This document shows, piece by piece, positions 11,028 through 22,879 of a DNA stretch of 64,000 nt (position 1 is its first letter; every line of letters starts with the position of its first letter). The notes below the pieces were generated by a model. It made no database searches. It was not told where the DNA came from and was given only the letters and a program-made list of their open reading frames with translations. Origin of the DNA: Cryptomeria japonica (lineage: Eukaryota; Streptophyta; Pinopsida; Cupressales; Cupressaceae); NCBI RefSeq assembly GCF_030272615.1, contig NC_081406.1, forward strand, positions 237,129,922 through 237,193,921. Reading direction: 5' to 3'. The position numbers and the translations under genes were made by a program.

Positions 11028-11230
11028 ATAATAAACATTTCACTTATTTACTGCTCTACTTCAACTCTCACTTCACTGTGTTTCGCAACTCACACTAAGA
11101 ATTCACGCACCACAGTATTACATTGTTTGGGTTCTCTACACTTACTTTTTTTCATATAATAAACATTTCAATTCTTTACTCCTCTCTGTTCACTGTGTTT
11201 CGCAACTCACCAATAATTCATACACCACAA
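11028..11230 (+). repeat. Direct duplication of about 120 bp
   Basis: The segment starting ATAATAAACATTTCA near 11028 and containing CTGTGTTTCGCAACTCAC recurs from about 11157. It continues the repeat-rich region after the Helitron gene. Confidence 0.55.
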
Positions 11231-11339
11231 TACAAAATACAATAGATACACATCACCTATTGGCATCTTGTTGCAGGCACTTCCCCCGCAACTGCTAGTT
11301 CTACCACATTTCAAGGATGTTATGAGATTCAATGCTTTA

Positions 11340-11650
11340 TAAGGCCCCTATTAAGAATATAAACAGTTAATTTAGCCCATAAGAATTTAGGTGCATTAGC
11401 AAAATGTGTCATAGACTTACCTATTTCCATGATAATTTGAATTTTCCTTCAATTGCCATTTTTGTTGAGGGCAAGAGAGTTCAAAGATCCCTTTGAATCC
11501 CACATATCACAAAATTCTCCGAAGCTTTGTTTTCGTATTCTTCTCCATTATCTATCCTTAAATCCTTTAACTTTAGGTTAAATTAATTTTCTACTAGGAC
11601 TTTCAATTCGTTGAATTTAAAAGATCTTCATTTTTATTTTTAAGATAATA
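11340..11650 (-). pseudogene. Ty1/copia integrase core fragment
   Basis: On the minus strand the translation contains LKDLRIDNGEEYENK and GIQRDL, matching the second Asp block and the GI-x-R-x-L block of copia integrases. Degraded remains of the downstream NG-x-AE block follow. At least two in-frame stops interrupt it. The rest of pol is not recognisable nearby. Confidence 0.65.
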
Positions 11651-11759
11651 TGTAGCGTTGTTATGGCCATGGGGTCAAATTAAGGATCATCTAACCATGA
11701 AGCTAAATATTCAAATAAAACACACTAGAACTTAATAAATAATAGATTAGTACTTTATT

Positions 11760-14451
11760 GATTCACAGCCTTGAAATACATTGTAATTTGTCATAATGGG
11801 CTTACTACATTAGGCCTCAAACCTTCAAAAATATGGGTATAATTACATGTGAGCTACAAAATTTTCAAAATGATATAACAAAGATTTTATATATGTATTG
11901 AACTTTCACAATCTTCTAGAGCTAAATCAAAACTAACTACTTTCAAATAGTAAAGAGTGATGTTTATATAGTGACCATTAACCTTTAGAATGAGCAGTGT
12001 AGGCTATAAGGTGGTTTATAGATGGATAGAAAATGGAATGTGAAATCGAGTAACGTGAATAAGAAAACCTTATTGAATGAATGTGATGAAGGATATGCAT
12101 TGGATCTTGATGTAGTTCATCCCATAAACCTCCTTTGAACCAATGAGCTTGGAAATATAACCAATTATCACCATTAATCTCATATAGTCATTGAAAATTC
12201 GAAATAATTGGCCTAGATGAGATTTTAAGATGTCTATAAATGAGTCTAGAACTAAAATATGTCTTTGCGGTGAAAATATTGTAATTGGAATATTATTGTA
12301 AACTCAAAAGCAAACAAAAAAATGTGAATGTTTTTTATTGATGCAAGATTGTGCTTATAAACAAACAAATGTGAAGTCAAACTATTTGAAAAAGATTGGG
12401 CCTTCTATCACAAATAATACCTACAAAATTGAACATAGAATTGGCAGTCCATTGTTTCCAAGGCAAGCTAACAATTTGTACATCATAAGGAGGCTTGTAA
12501 TACCTGCAAAACTACATAGAATTGGTAATCCATTGTTTCTGAGGCAAGCTAACAATTTGTACATCATAAGGAGACTTAGAGAGCCACCTCTAGTAACTTG
12601 TATATTATTCATGGAGAGAAAGCCATAAGAAAACCTTCTTTTTTTGGCTACATATGAAGAGACCAAAGTGTGTCCCCCTAAATGGATTAAATAGGATAAG
12701 GAGGAAGTGAATGATAAGTTTAACACATCTAGCAAAGATCACTCAAAAGATTTACATCATTTTCAATGCATTTAGTCCACCCAACATGCAAATCAACTTG
12801 CAAATTCATAGCTTGTAAGTATTAAAATTGGTATTAACTCACCATTGTCAAGTCTAAAAGACAGATTTCATGTTCCACTCCCAGTTGGACATAGTATTTA
12901 ACCAAAGAACCTGAATTGCTCATTTTTCCTATTTAAGGGGAGCAAGTCCCAATATAGAATTCAAAGCTCTCTCTTTGTTCCAATTATCATTCTAAAACTT
13001 ATTTGTGTTCCAATAGTTTATTTACATATCAAGCATTTTCTATATTAAAACCTAAATAATATTCTCCCTATCTATAAACTATATGAATTTGTGACAAATA
13101 ATAGCGCCATAGTGAATTAGGTTGCATATGTAATTCCCATGCAAGCTTTACTCCAATGATAAAAACATTTTTTTCAAATTGATCAAATGAAAATTTTGTC
13201 CTCAAATCTTAGTTAATAATTCTTTGAATGCACATTTCATCTATTGTTTTTTGAATGCACATTTCATCTATTATTTTTAGAGAAGCGGGATAAAGAGAGA
13301 TGTGAGGGGATTGCTTGCAATAGAAGCATTTCCCCATTTAATAAGGCTATACCACCAAATAATTGAATGGAATTTAAGCTTAGTTACACAACTTGTACCT
13401 TGACTCCTAATATTTATCTCCAATAACAAAAAGACATCCCTATTTTGGAGATGTATGGGGGTATTTCGAAACATCAAGGGACTTCATGAAGTTTTTTTTA
13501 CATATCTGCATCTATTGGAAGCATCCCTTCAAAATTGGAAAATTTCAAGAAAAAGTTTCTTGGATATATCTTGTAACTTACATTGTTTTTCTTAAGTGTT
13601 TGCATCTTGTTGATTCAATATAGATCTAAAGAAATACACTAATAGACTTAGAATTTTCCAATTTTTCTATCAAAATGTAGAGTTTTGTGGTAAAAAAAAG
13701 TTCAATTGAAAACCCAAAAAGACACTACTACAAAGAGAATAATTATAAGACTAAAATATCTATGTTAAGTTTTGATAAAAAAAATAGTGTCATCTTTAAG
13801 GGCCTGAAACCATGTTTTAAAAATAATGGCATTCCCATCCCAATCCCCACCTACCAAGTGATTATGGGGTAAAAGCACAAAATTGTGTCACGTTTCGGGC
13901 CAACTTATCAACACATGTGAATTTAAGTAATTCTAACTAAAAATTAATTTAAGTCAAACATATGGTCTATATAGATTCATTATAGCTAAGTTATATATGG
14001 GCCACAACTTTTCCAATTGGAAATGTCTATTAAATGTATATTTTATACCACTTTGCGTCTAATTACCAAAAAAAAAAAATTAAAACTCGATGTTTCAACA
14101 ACTCCTACTCTTATAAATAATTTTTTTTTTGAAATGTAAAAATACCATTTTATAGATCTATAAATGAATTTTCTAAAATATATATCTTTTAATATTTTAA
14201 TTAGTTTTTATATTTAATATTTTATTTTTATTGAAAGTAGGTGATCAACACTAAAATATAAAGTGGATTATCTTGTCAAGGAAAATACTAAAATTTATTC
14301 AAAAATTTTGAAAAAAAAAATATGATACAATAGAGAAAAGAATCTATGTCAAGATGATATAATTTTTTTTTAATTTGGATAAATAATAAAGAAAAAAGGT
14401 GGCGACAATTGGAAAGAGTTATATATCAGCACACGCAACTTTTCAAATTTA
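11760..14451. other. AT-rich stretch with no assignable gene
   Basis: Apart from the 12.4-12.6 kb duplication I see only short, low-complexity frames. The sequence is increasingly AT-rich toward 14.1-14.4 kb, with homopolymer runs. It may contain old copia sequence because integrase remains lie next to it, but I could not support further calls. Confidence 0.5.
12432..12578. repeat. Tandem duplication of about 65 bp
   Basis: Two copies (12432-12496 and 12512-12578) share ACATAGAATTGG and GCTAACAATTTGTACATCAT with few differences. A short divergent spacer separates them. Confidence 0.75.
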
Positions 14452-14468
14452 TTGAAAAATATACATTT
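14452..14468. repeat. Left target-site duplication of LINE 2
   Basis: TTGAAAAATATACATTT is identical to 19633-19649. The pair flanks the whole minus-strand LINE, as expected for target-primed insertion. Confidence 0.85.
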
Positions 14469-14669
14469 TTGTATTAAAGATAGTTCACAAAAGGATTCAC
14501 ATCATTATAACTTGTTCACCTAAACCAAACTATGGTAAGCTCATAAAAAAGTGTCTACGGAGTTAACCACCAACCAGATATCATCGGCTGAGTATGAACC
14601 ATATTATAATTACAAAATAGCCAGATCGGGAGAGTTTTGAGAGATAGATACTATAAACTATATGCTAAA

Positions 14670-15009
14670 TCAAACTGCATCCCATGAGCCAACGATATTG
14701 TTGCTCACTTCAGCTCTCTCAGTCTCATATCTCCCGGGCAGGGGGTCTATCTCATGAACAACATAATGATCCCACTTTGGTTCATCTGTGTGCTTAGGTT
14801 CTTTATTTACTGCATCCACCTCCTCTTTGGCAATGTTTTTATCTTTCATAAACTGTTCAACTGCTTTCAATTCTTCCTGATCGAGCATATCTTTGTAAGC
14901 ATCGAAGAAATGAACAGATTTGATATCTGCCTTGTATATCAGCAGCATTCCTTCTCGTACCAAAATTATGAATATACTCTTTGGGATCTCCAACACTGCA
15001 GAAACATGT
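14670..15009 (-). pseudogene. Terminal-exon-like coding segment at the 3' end of LINE 2, unidentified
   Basis: On the minus strand an acceptor-like TTTCTGCAG precedes an open frame of about 108 codons ending in TGA at 14670. The protein looks genuine: mixed composition with EELKAVEQFMKDKN, WDHYVVHEIDPLPGRYE and a C-terminal SWDAV. It does not resemble LINE proteins, and I do not recognise the family. It lies inside the target duplications of LINE 2, at the position of the LINE 3' UTR. I infer that a host mRNA or genomic 3' end was joined to LINE sequence during reverse transcription. An unusual LINE 3' UTR with a chance ORF cannot be excluded. Confidence 0.45.
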
Positions 15010-15095
15010 AACGTGATGTATAAGAAGGTGAGTTTAAGATTAAACTCAATAAGAACCCTTCTTGATCCACGAAAGACATCCTCCTTCTGTTTGGA

Positions 15096-16736
15096 CTATA
15101 AAACCTCACAGCATAAAACAAACCAAAATGTATCAAGTTGATCATCAAAACAATCAATAAAGCCAACAAGGACTTCACACCAAGAGAGGCCAAGTCTGGA
15201 ATTCCATCTAACGGGGGAACCCAGAAACAAAGACCACAATAAAGATGCAAAAGGACATTCAAAAAAAATGTGGGACATAGATTCAGGAGTAGAGAAAACA
15301 GAGCACACAAGGGGAGAAAGACCCAAAGAAGATAGAGCATCCCCAACAGCCACTCTCTTAAGTAAAATTTGCCACACAAGACACTTCTTTTTGGGTTCAC
15401 CAAGACCTTTCCAAAGGCAATTAAGAACAAAGGACCATTTAGACTCTAACCAACCAAAACACCAAGACTCATTCATCCATTGTAGTATTTTGGAACCTCC
15501 TTTGAGCATCAAATAAATCTGCTTAGCATTAATATCATGAAAAGAAGTGTCATTAACCCACTTCAACTGATCAATAAACTGCTCAGAGGTCATAACCTTT
15601 CCTAGAAAGGACATGCCAGTCGCTTTACATATCAAAGTATATGTCTTCTTGTGAGAAGGGGGGATGTTATATTTAGAACAGAGTTCCTCCCACGATCCAA
15701 GGCGGCCACATATAAGGAGATCACCAATTGAAGAGATGCTCAGTGAATGCCAAATTCTAGCAGAACAACATTGTGTAAGAGCAAGTGGTTTCTGATTGAG
15801 GACAACCCCCAACCATAAGGATCTGTCAATAACTGCAGAGGTTGGAGAGTGCCCAATTGCATGCTGACCAAATAGAAATTCCCTCACATGTGACCTAGCT
15901 TTCCATAATGAGGAAAAAATAATAGAACGAGATGTTTAAATATCAAAACCGCCCAACAACATGTCAGAGAACCCCAAATTAGACCAATTCCTTGCCTTCT
16001 TGGGTTTAGACAGAAAAATGTTATTCCTGATCAATACCTTCCAAGGCTCATTTCCATGGATGGATTTAAAAATCCATTTGGTAGAAAGAGCAATACCATG
16101 AGTCTTGAGGTCTCGAAGACCCAATCCACCACGCTCCTTAAGAGTGCAACACCAGTCCCAAGACGCATTATGCCTTTTCTTATTCCCTTGACCATCTAAC
16201 CATAAAAAATCTCTGAATATCCTTTCCAATTTATTAACCTGGTAATTACAGAATAACCATGTGGAAGCATAGTATATTGCATGAGAAGATAGAACTTTTT
16301 GCACAACCTACACTCTCCCAGCTAAGGAAAGGAGATGAGTCTGCCATCTATGATGCTTCTTTTCAACCTTAGCAAAGATCCATTCCCACATATCTTTCAG
16401 AGATGGACTAATAGAAAAGGGGATCCCAAGGTATCTAACCACTTTAGATGGCCCAGCCCAACCCCACCCTTTCTCAACAAGCCATGATGGAGGATTCTCA
16501 GACCAACCAATCACAGTAGATTTCTGAGGAGCCACCTTAGCACCAGATGCTAAGAGAAAAAATTCTGATCTTTCCAAGACATAGTCAAAATTTGCCTCAC
16601 TCAGCTCAGGAAATAAGGCAGTGTCATCAGCAAACTGAGCATTGAGCAAGGAACTATTATCGGGCAGCCTGATTCTTTTAACCTCTCTTTTGTTTTTGTC
16701 TAATGATATTGAAGAAGTAACTGGACTGTCGATCAC
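15096..16736 (-). pseudogene. LINE 2 ORF2, C-terminal half (RT catalytic block to zf-RVT)
   Basis: Minus-strand frames show the RT catalytic segment NAQFADDTAL (16736-16308) and then VRYLGIPFS. 16304-15936 carries the region after the palm with FRDFLWLDGQG and GGLGLRDL. 15887-15096 carries the zinc-binding region of reverse transcriptases (CLVWQILLKRV, CSVFSTPESMSHIFFECPFA). The fingers and first palm motifs are missing. Frame changes occur near 16305 and 15900. Confidence 0.8.
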
Positions 16737-16770
16737 CTTCCTTCAGCCATTTAACTCTGGCTCTGATGCT

Positions 16771-17878
16771 CTACCCCTTAAATCTAGTATGCATAATTTT
16801 GCTCAATTCCATTTTTGTTTTAATCAATTCCCCATCTAAGAGGACATCATGACCTCTGAGTTGAATACACTCTTCCACAATATTCACTTTGCTCTGTAGT
16901 GCCTCTTCCAATTTATACATGTCTTTCGCATTCTTTTCTCCGACAAATTGGAACATTTTCCTCCATAGATTAACAAGGACATCCCATTTCTCAATAGGCT
17001 GCAAACCACTATTGCAGAATTTAGACAGACATGTAGCCATTTTAATAGCCCCAATAGTGTCCTTGTCTTTGAGAAAAGAAGTATTGAGTTTGAACACATT
17101 CTTCTTTCTATGACTTGTATTATCCTAACATCCACCAATCTCAATAGCTACAGAAATGGGAGAGTGATCAGACATAGTGTCGGGAGTAACAATGGCAAGG
17201 TTATTATTCTTGTCACAAAAAAAGAAAAAAACTAAAGCTTCCACATATATTCTATCCAATCTACAGTATATGCGATGTTTAGAGGCCTGATTGTCACACC
17301 AGGTAAACCAAATCCCTTTGGATTCTTCTTTTTTCCTTTCTAGGGGATCAGTCGAGTCTCCTCTTACATTTAGCCCAGAAGTAATGCTCATTGCCTTTCC
17401 ACTCATGTTTCAGTCCACCAATCTTGTCCTCTTTATGTTCAATCATATTAAAATCACCGAAAAGGATCCATTGAGCACTAGGAAGGTATGTTGCCAACCA
17501 ATCCCACAATGTTGCCCGACCTCTGTAATCATTGGGGGCATAAATATTGCATATACCCACTCTAGCCCCCTGATATTTCAAAATGATCCAACACACCCTA
17601 TTACATGGTGAAACACCATTCCGAATAATCATGTCAGCGCATCTTGGGCCAACCAAAATTGCAGACCCTCATTTACCTTTCTCATGATCGGTGCAAAAAC
17701 TTCTAGCTTGACTCCAAATGAATTTAAATATATTGTGGGCATGGCAGCCGACAGTCTTGGCTTCTTGGAGACAAATAATATCCTTCTCCTTGAGTTTGTT
17801 GCACCAATCCCTAACAATCAGCTTTCTATCCTTCATCTCAAGCCCTCGAACATTCCAACTGGCAATGTTAATCATCAT
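16771..17878 (-). pseudogene. LINE 2 ORF2, APE-type endonuclease
   Basis: Begins at the ATG at 17878-17876 with ASWNVRGLE, then CLQEAK, the YAPND segment, ILFGDFNMI, RLDRIYV and SDHSPI in order, the usual endonuclease signature of plant LINEs. It is broken by several frameshifts. The frame after SDHSPI (17097-16771) is helical linker sequence and ends where RT sequence is deleted. Confidence 0.85.
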
Positions 17879-19470
17879 TTAGGTGTACTTGGGGGGGGTT
17901 TCTGATTCTTATAAAGCCTATTGAAACATTCTGACATCTCACCATTCTTTTTTGAATTTGGCTTATCAAAACTATTTTGTGAGCGCGATGCTCTATCAGA
18001 AGTTTTCCTTTTTTTCTTTTTCACTTCCACAAAGGGTGGGGAGCCATCATCTTTTGGAGCCTCTTCCATAATATTTTCAACTACAACAATCTCCTTGTCA
18101 ATACTAACATCCATATTTGTAGGTTCTTCATTATAACTATGTTTCATTTGATTACAGACCATATTATTACAAGCCTGCTCAGCTCTTTCATTAATAGTGG
18201 CTAATGCCAGTTGTTGTGCATTATGTCTTCCCTGAGCAACTCTTCCATTGAGGGTTTCCTTAGATGCTTCATCTTGGTTCACACAAGAACCCCCGGTAGG
18301 AATCACATCAAAATCGTCATCAAATAGAGGATTGACAAGAGAAATTTTACAGTTACTAATAACATCCTCTCTCTCAAAGGAGTTCAAAACTTCCCCACTA
18401 ACCTTATCTTGCGGAATTTCATAGTCGGGCACTTTCTTAACATTCTGAGCAATGTTACTATTAAGGTGAGGTGGGTCGCAATTATATTCTTTATTCTATA
18501 CAACATTAAAAGATTCATTTTCATGTTTCTTTTTAAGTAAAGGGTATTCTCTTCGATTGTGACCGTTCCTCTTACAATGGAAGCAAGCATTCAAATTTCC
18601 CAAAACTTCAATGTCCCAGCAAAACACTTCTTCATCAAATTCTAGGGCAATTTTACCTGGAATATCAATTTCTAGGTTAAGTGCAATAAGAACCCTTGCA
18701 TTTAAGTGGGGGAGGGTAACCCTCGATTCTTCAATTTGAAGAATGTTTCCCAATGGTTTCAAAATCAGAGGCAGGAAGGACCAAAATTCTGCCAACACAT
18801 TATTAATTTCAAGCCAATTGGGAGTGGACCTTTCCACAACTTCCTCCATGTCCCCTTTGGGTGACCATGGGAAGGCACGAAATAAAGACTGCCCAACATT
18901 CCAAAAACTTTTTTTTAGGACTCTCTCTTGCAGGCCACGAGATTTAAAAACCACAATGAACAAACCTTTGTGCATTATTCTACAAAAATTTACATAAATT
19001 CCCAACTTTTTCCCCCAAACATTGTTAACCCATTCATCAAAAAAATTCCTCGAGGGTAAATAATTAGGGTCCATACAAGCAAGAAAGACCACAACATTCT
19101 TAAGCGTGTTTTGTTCATTTTTAATGGCCTTAATCATATCCTCATTCAGAGTAAGAGAAAGCACCTTCACAGATGAAGAAGGGTCCTTACCATTTTCTCC
19201 TCCTCTGGGATCTCCAAAGACAACGTGGCTTCCATTTCGTAGTCCATCTCCTACGATCCCCAGTAATCCTCCTGGTTCCATTACACCGAAGGCCATAAAT
19301 CCTCCATTAAAACCCGCAAACGAAGGGCACTCAACTTTATCTTCCTCTGCCGCGAGAACAGATTTGTATGAAGGTTTCTGTGAATCCCCACTACCAGACT
19401 TCGAATCACCTTTTGCACTTTGTTCTGTTTTCGACAATCCATCACCTTTCTCGGTATTGATTTCCTCCAT
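17875..19470 (-). pseudogene. LINE 2 ORF1 (DUF4283-like RNA-binding protein with zinc knuckle)
   Basis: Starts at the ATG at 19470. Residues about 100-260 resemble the DUF4283-type ORF1 domain (VVVFLACMDPNYLP, RGLQERVLKKSFWNVG, FRAFPWSP). A zinc knuckle follows as CFHCKRNGH, but the final Cys of the CCHC pattern is Tyr. One stop interrupts the frame near 18496. Downstream of it an acidic and then Lys-rich tail (KKKKRK) runs to TGA at 17877-17875, which overlaps the ORF2 ATG as ATGA. Confidence 0.75.
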
Positions 19471-19632
19471 ACATATATGAATTAATGAGCCCTAGAAAAC
19501 CAAGACAAACAAAGCAGGACAAAACCCGCCACAGAGCAGAAGGTCGGCACGGAAGAAAATGCAGGGGTACGATGAGAGGGTGTTGTAACACCTTCTCAGA
19601 GCACCATGCCTCTCTGATGATCCTAGAACTTC

Positions 19633-19649
19633 TTGAAAAATATACATTT
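19633..19649. repeat. Right target-site duplication of LINE 2
   Basis: Exact copy of 14452-14468. Confidence 0.85.
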
Positions 19650-20800
19650 ATAAAAAAATAATAAAAAATATATCCATGCATTAAAGTTTCAAGTTATCAA
19701 TATACACAAAAAAATTGAAGAAAAAAAGTAAAATTTACTAAATAAAGTGTGGCAGCTTGTGTACCTTCAATTTCAACATTTTATCAACAACTAAATTATA
19801 GTGTTTACTTTATAAAAACTATATTCAAATAATTTTTTAAATTTTTGTTAAAATTACAAACATAAAATAGACAAAAGAATATAAATTTTATTAGTTTACA
19901 TCATTTCAAAATTCAAAACATTTATTTCATTTTCTATTGATTTAATTTAAAAAGTTGTATAACATTGACTATTTCTTTTATAAAAGTGTGACACACCTTT
20001 GTACTTTTACCCTATGGTTAAAATTTAATTATTTATGTCTTAATGATAATTACCAAATCTCAATAAAGTTTATCATTGCTTTCACTGACATCTATCAAAT
20101 TAAAGGGCTTAGAGGTTTAAACTTATATTCTCTTTGTAAAAAAGGATACTAGAGAAAGAGGGGCCCTAGAGGCTTCGACCAGGAATTCAATCTCTTAATT
20201 CCTTCAAGACTCCTAGATATTGCTAATAAGGTTGTCGAAGTCAAAATGTACTCTAATGAGCTAATTGACAATGTTCCCCATTAAGTTGTAGACCAAGAAA
20301 ATTATGTGGTCATTCCAACAATGAATAGTAGTTTGGCTAGCAATACTTACCCCTAATGGAACCCCTTGATACCCTTTGAATGAATTCGTAAAATTTAAAA
20401 AGATGGTAACAAAAGAGGTTTGGATGGTTTAAGTGATCCACAACCCCTTTCAAGCTCTTATTGGGTTCTCCATCCTTCCACTTTGACCCAAAATACTAGT
20501 GACCTGTGTTTTGAAAAAATTGGGGTTCCTATAGTGAGAGAAATCACTCTTTTGTTAAAAGACAAAAAGTAACCTTTCATCAAGGTGTCCCTTGTCCCAT
20601 AGGCAATGAGAATTTGTAGCCGTGAAAAATGGTGTTGACAAGCAACCTAGTTGGGGTCTAGGACATCACCAAGGGGATTAGTAAGGGGAAGAAATCCAAA
20701 CCCTTCCCACTTCCAGCCAATATTGAAAATCAATGTAAAGTGAAGAACCATCCTCCTCCCTTAAGTAACCCTCTTGCCTCCATTTTTTAATGGACGCCTA
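19650..20800. other. AT-rich flank and poorly preserved LINE 3 5' region
   Basis: 19650-20150 is AT-rich with nothing assignable. From about 20160 to 20800 the sequence is less skewed and precedes a LINE endonuclease, so it probably holds decayed ORF1 sequence. I could not find a conserved ORF1 motif. Confidence 0.4.
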
Positions 20801-20804
20801 AAGG

Positions 20805-22515
20805 TGGAATATGAGAGGGCTAGAAGTCGATGACAAAAGGTTTGTTTGAATTTTCTCTATGTCAAGCACAATTTGAATGTATTGCTCCTAGAAGTTAAAT
20901 CTATCAAGTTTTGATTGGAGTGTGTGCAAATACATTTGGCCTAGTGCAAGGTTTTTCCCTACCAATCATTACCAAGGTAGGGGTGGCTCTTCTATTTTTG
21001 TCCACCTTAGTGTGCCAACTCAATTCAAAATTCAACTTTTTCTCCTTGTAACAAGGCTATTTGGATCATTTTATCTGTTGATGGGAAAGAATTTGGTATT
21101 TTATTCCATCTATGTAATAAATGATTACAAAGATCAATCTAGTCTTTGGAATTGGATGGCTGTTAATTTACTTGATATCTATTGAGTCTTCGGAGGTGAT
21201 TTAGTTATGATTTAGCATAAAGAGGAAAGACTAGGAGAATGTAACTTTCACTCTTTTGGTCCATTTAAGAAAAAAAATGTTGTGGAGACCCTGTGGTAAT
21301 AAATAGGATTTGTTAAGGTGTATGGTTTACTTGGAGCAATTTCCATAAAGGGCCCAAGGGGGTCCTTTCTCAGGTTGAAAGATTTTACATGGATAGAAGT
21401 TTCTTGGATGGTTCCCATGTTGTTCAAGTCTTTTTATTCTCCATATCTGATCATCGTCCCATTGAAGTAGAATTTTCCCTCTTCTGTAACCAAATCCCAC
21501 CAGAACTTTAAAGGGATCTTTAAGGTGAGTCACTAACCTAAATATTCACTCCTGTAGTAAAGCATCTGTAGAATATGGAAATTATTTGTTACCATGAATG
21601 GGTCTGATTCGAGAATCGGCAATTGGTAGTGTTGTTGATGCTACTCCAAAAAATTCTGAGGCTTATGGCAAAAACAAAGCAAGGATTAAAGTTTTTATAA
21701 ATGGAAATGTTCAAGAGAACCATAATAACAAGGAAAACAATGCAGCATTTTCCTCATGACGAACATTTGCAAAAATGGATAATGCAAGCTAAGCATCAAT
21801 TGAGGTGTGATTTGAACTATAAAGGTGTCGGAGCTAGGCTCGGATCACAACTCATTTGACTTCGGCCTGGAGATAAGGGCACAAGCTAATTTTTCAATTT
21901 TTTGAAATTTTAGCATGCTAGATTAAAAAAAAATGGAGCTATCGAGGTTGATGGGACTTTGTGAAGGAAGACGTTCAAATGAAATCTGCCTTACAGAACT
22001 ATAACAAGCTATTTTCTTCCAAAAAGCTAGAGAGGGATGGTAGGAAGACTAGGGACGTTTTTTTTCAAATAGTCGCTTGCAAGTTGGATCAGAACCTTTC
22101 CAGTCTTCTTGACAATAATATCTCTATTGATGAGATTGGCAAGGTTATTAATTCCCTCAGTAACAAAAAAAGCTCCATGGTTTGATGGTTTACTGCTGAA
22201 ATCAAATAAAAGAAACCATGATTTGATTCATCCTAACCTCTTGAGTGTTTACAATGAAGCAATTTCTGCTGTCGCCCTCGGTAATAACATAAACAAGGGG
22301 CTGATTAAGCTGCTCCCCAAAGGAGGAGACGTCACCCAGATTAAGAACTGGAGACCAATTACATTGTGGAAAGTCTCCTATAAGATCTTTACTAACATTC
22401 TGGCACTAAGGATCAAAAAGATTCTGCCTACTATTGTGCACACGTCTCAAACTGTGTTTGTGAAAGTGAAACCGATTTTACAAGTCCCAGTTACTAGCGA
22501 GGAAGGAATGCAGTA
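20805..22515 (+). pseudogene. LINE ORF2 fragment, plus strand (LINE 3): endonuclease to first RT motifs
   Basis: Starts with WNMRGLE (endonuclease motif), continues through YVINDYKDQSSLWNW, a degraded GDxxMI block and SDHRPI, and then reaches the RT N-terminus (GLIKLLPKGGD, NWRPITLWKVSYKI, LALRIKKILP). It ends abruptly near 22515 before the catalytic FADD block. Multiple stops and frameshifts. The missing 3' part indicates a deletion after insertion rather than ordinary 5' truncation. Confidence 0.8.
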
Positions 22516-22879
22516 GTCTAAAGATTATAAGCAAAATATTGAAATAAAAAATTATCATGAATTTCCTCTATAATGTAATGTGAAACATTTCTTTTATTTA
22601 ACCAAGTGAAGATCCCTAACGAAAAGTTTAAATCGACCAGATTAAAGATAGAAATGAAATGATGTAAACAAATAGCAAAATATGCATTAATAGTTGTCCT
22701 CCCTTTTTTCTGTATCACTAGCCCCAAGAATAGAATTGCCTTGAAACTAACAGAACTCAAACTAATAGAAGAAATTAATACTTTCATAGCTCTTTTCATA
22801 TCTGGCAGGAGGAATATAAGAGTAGAAAATTTAGTATAAAATTTCTACATACTCGGGTCCCAGAAAAACAAAACACCCC

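Larger units (their letters stand above)
14469..19632 (-). mobile_element. LINE (plant L1-type), minus strand, with atypical 3' end (LINE 2)
   Basis: A 5,164-bp insertion between perfect 17-bp target duplications. On the minus strand it has a 5' UTR of about 160 bp, ORF1, ORF2 overlapping ORF1 by ATGA, and then about 630 bp of unusual 3' sequence. ORF2 lacks the first RT blocks (internal deletion near 16740-16770) and carries frameshifts. The A-tail is very short: on the plus strand only a few T follow the left duplication. The perfect duplication implies a recent insertion, so the internal deletion may have been present in the source copy. Confidence 0.85.

Noticed and set aside
14670-15009. 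Exon of U1A or of the 22.9-24.6 kb remnant
   Set aside because: It lies inside the 17-bp target duplications of LINE 2, so it arrived with that insertion. It also shows no RRM features.
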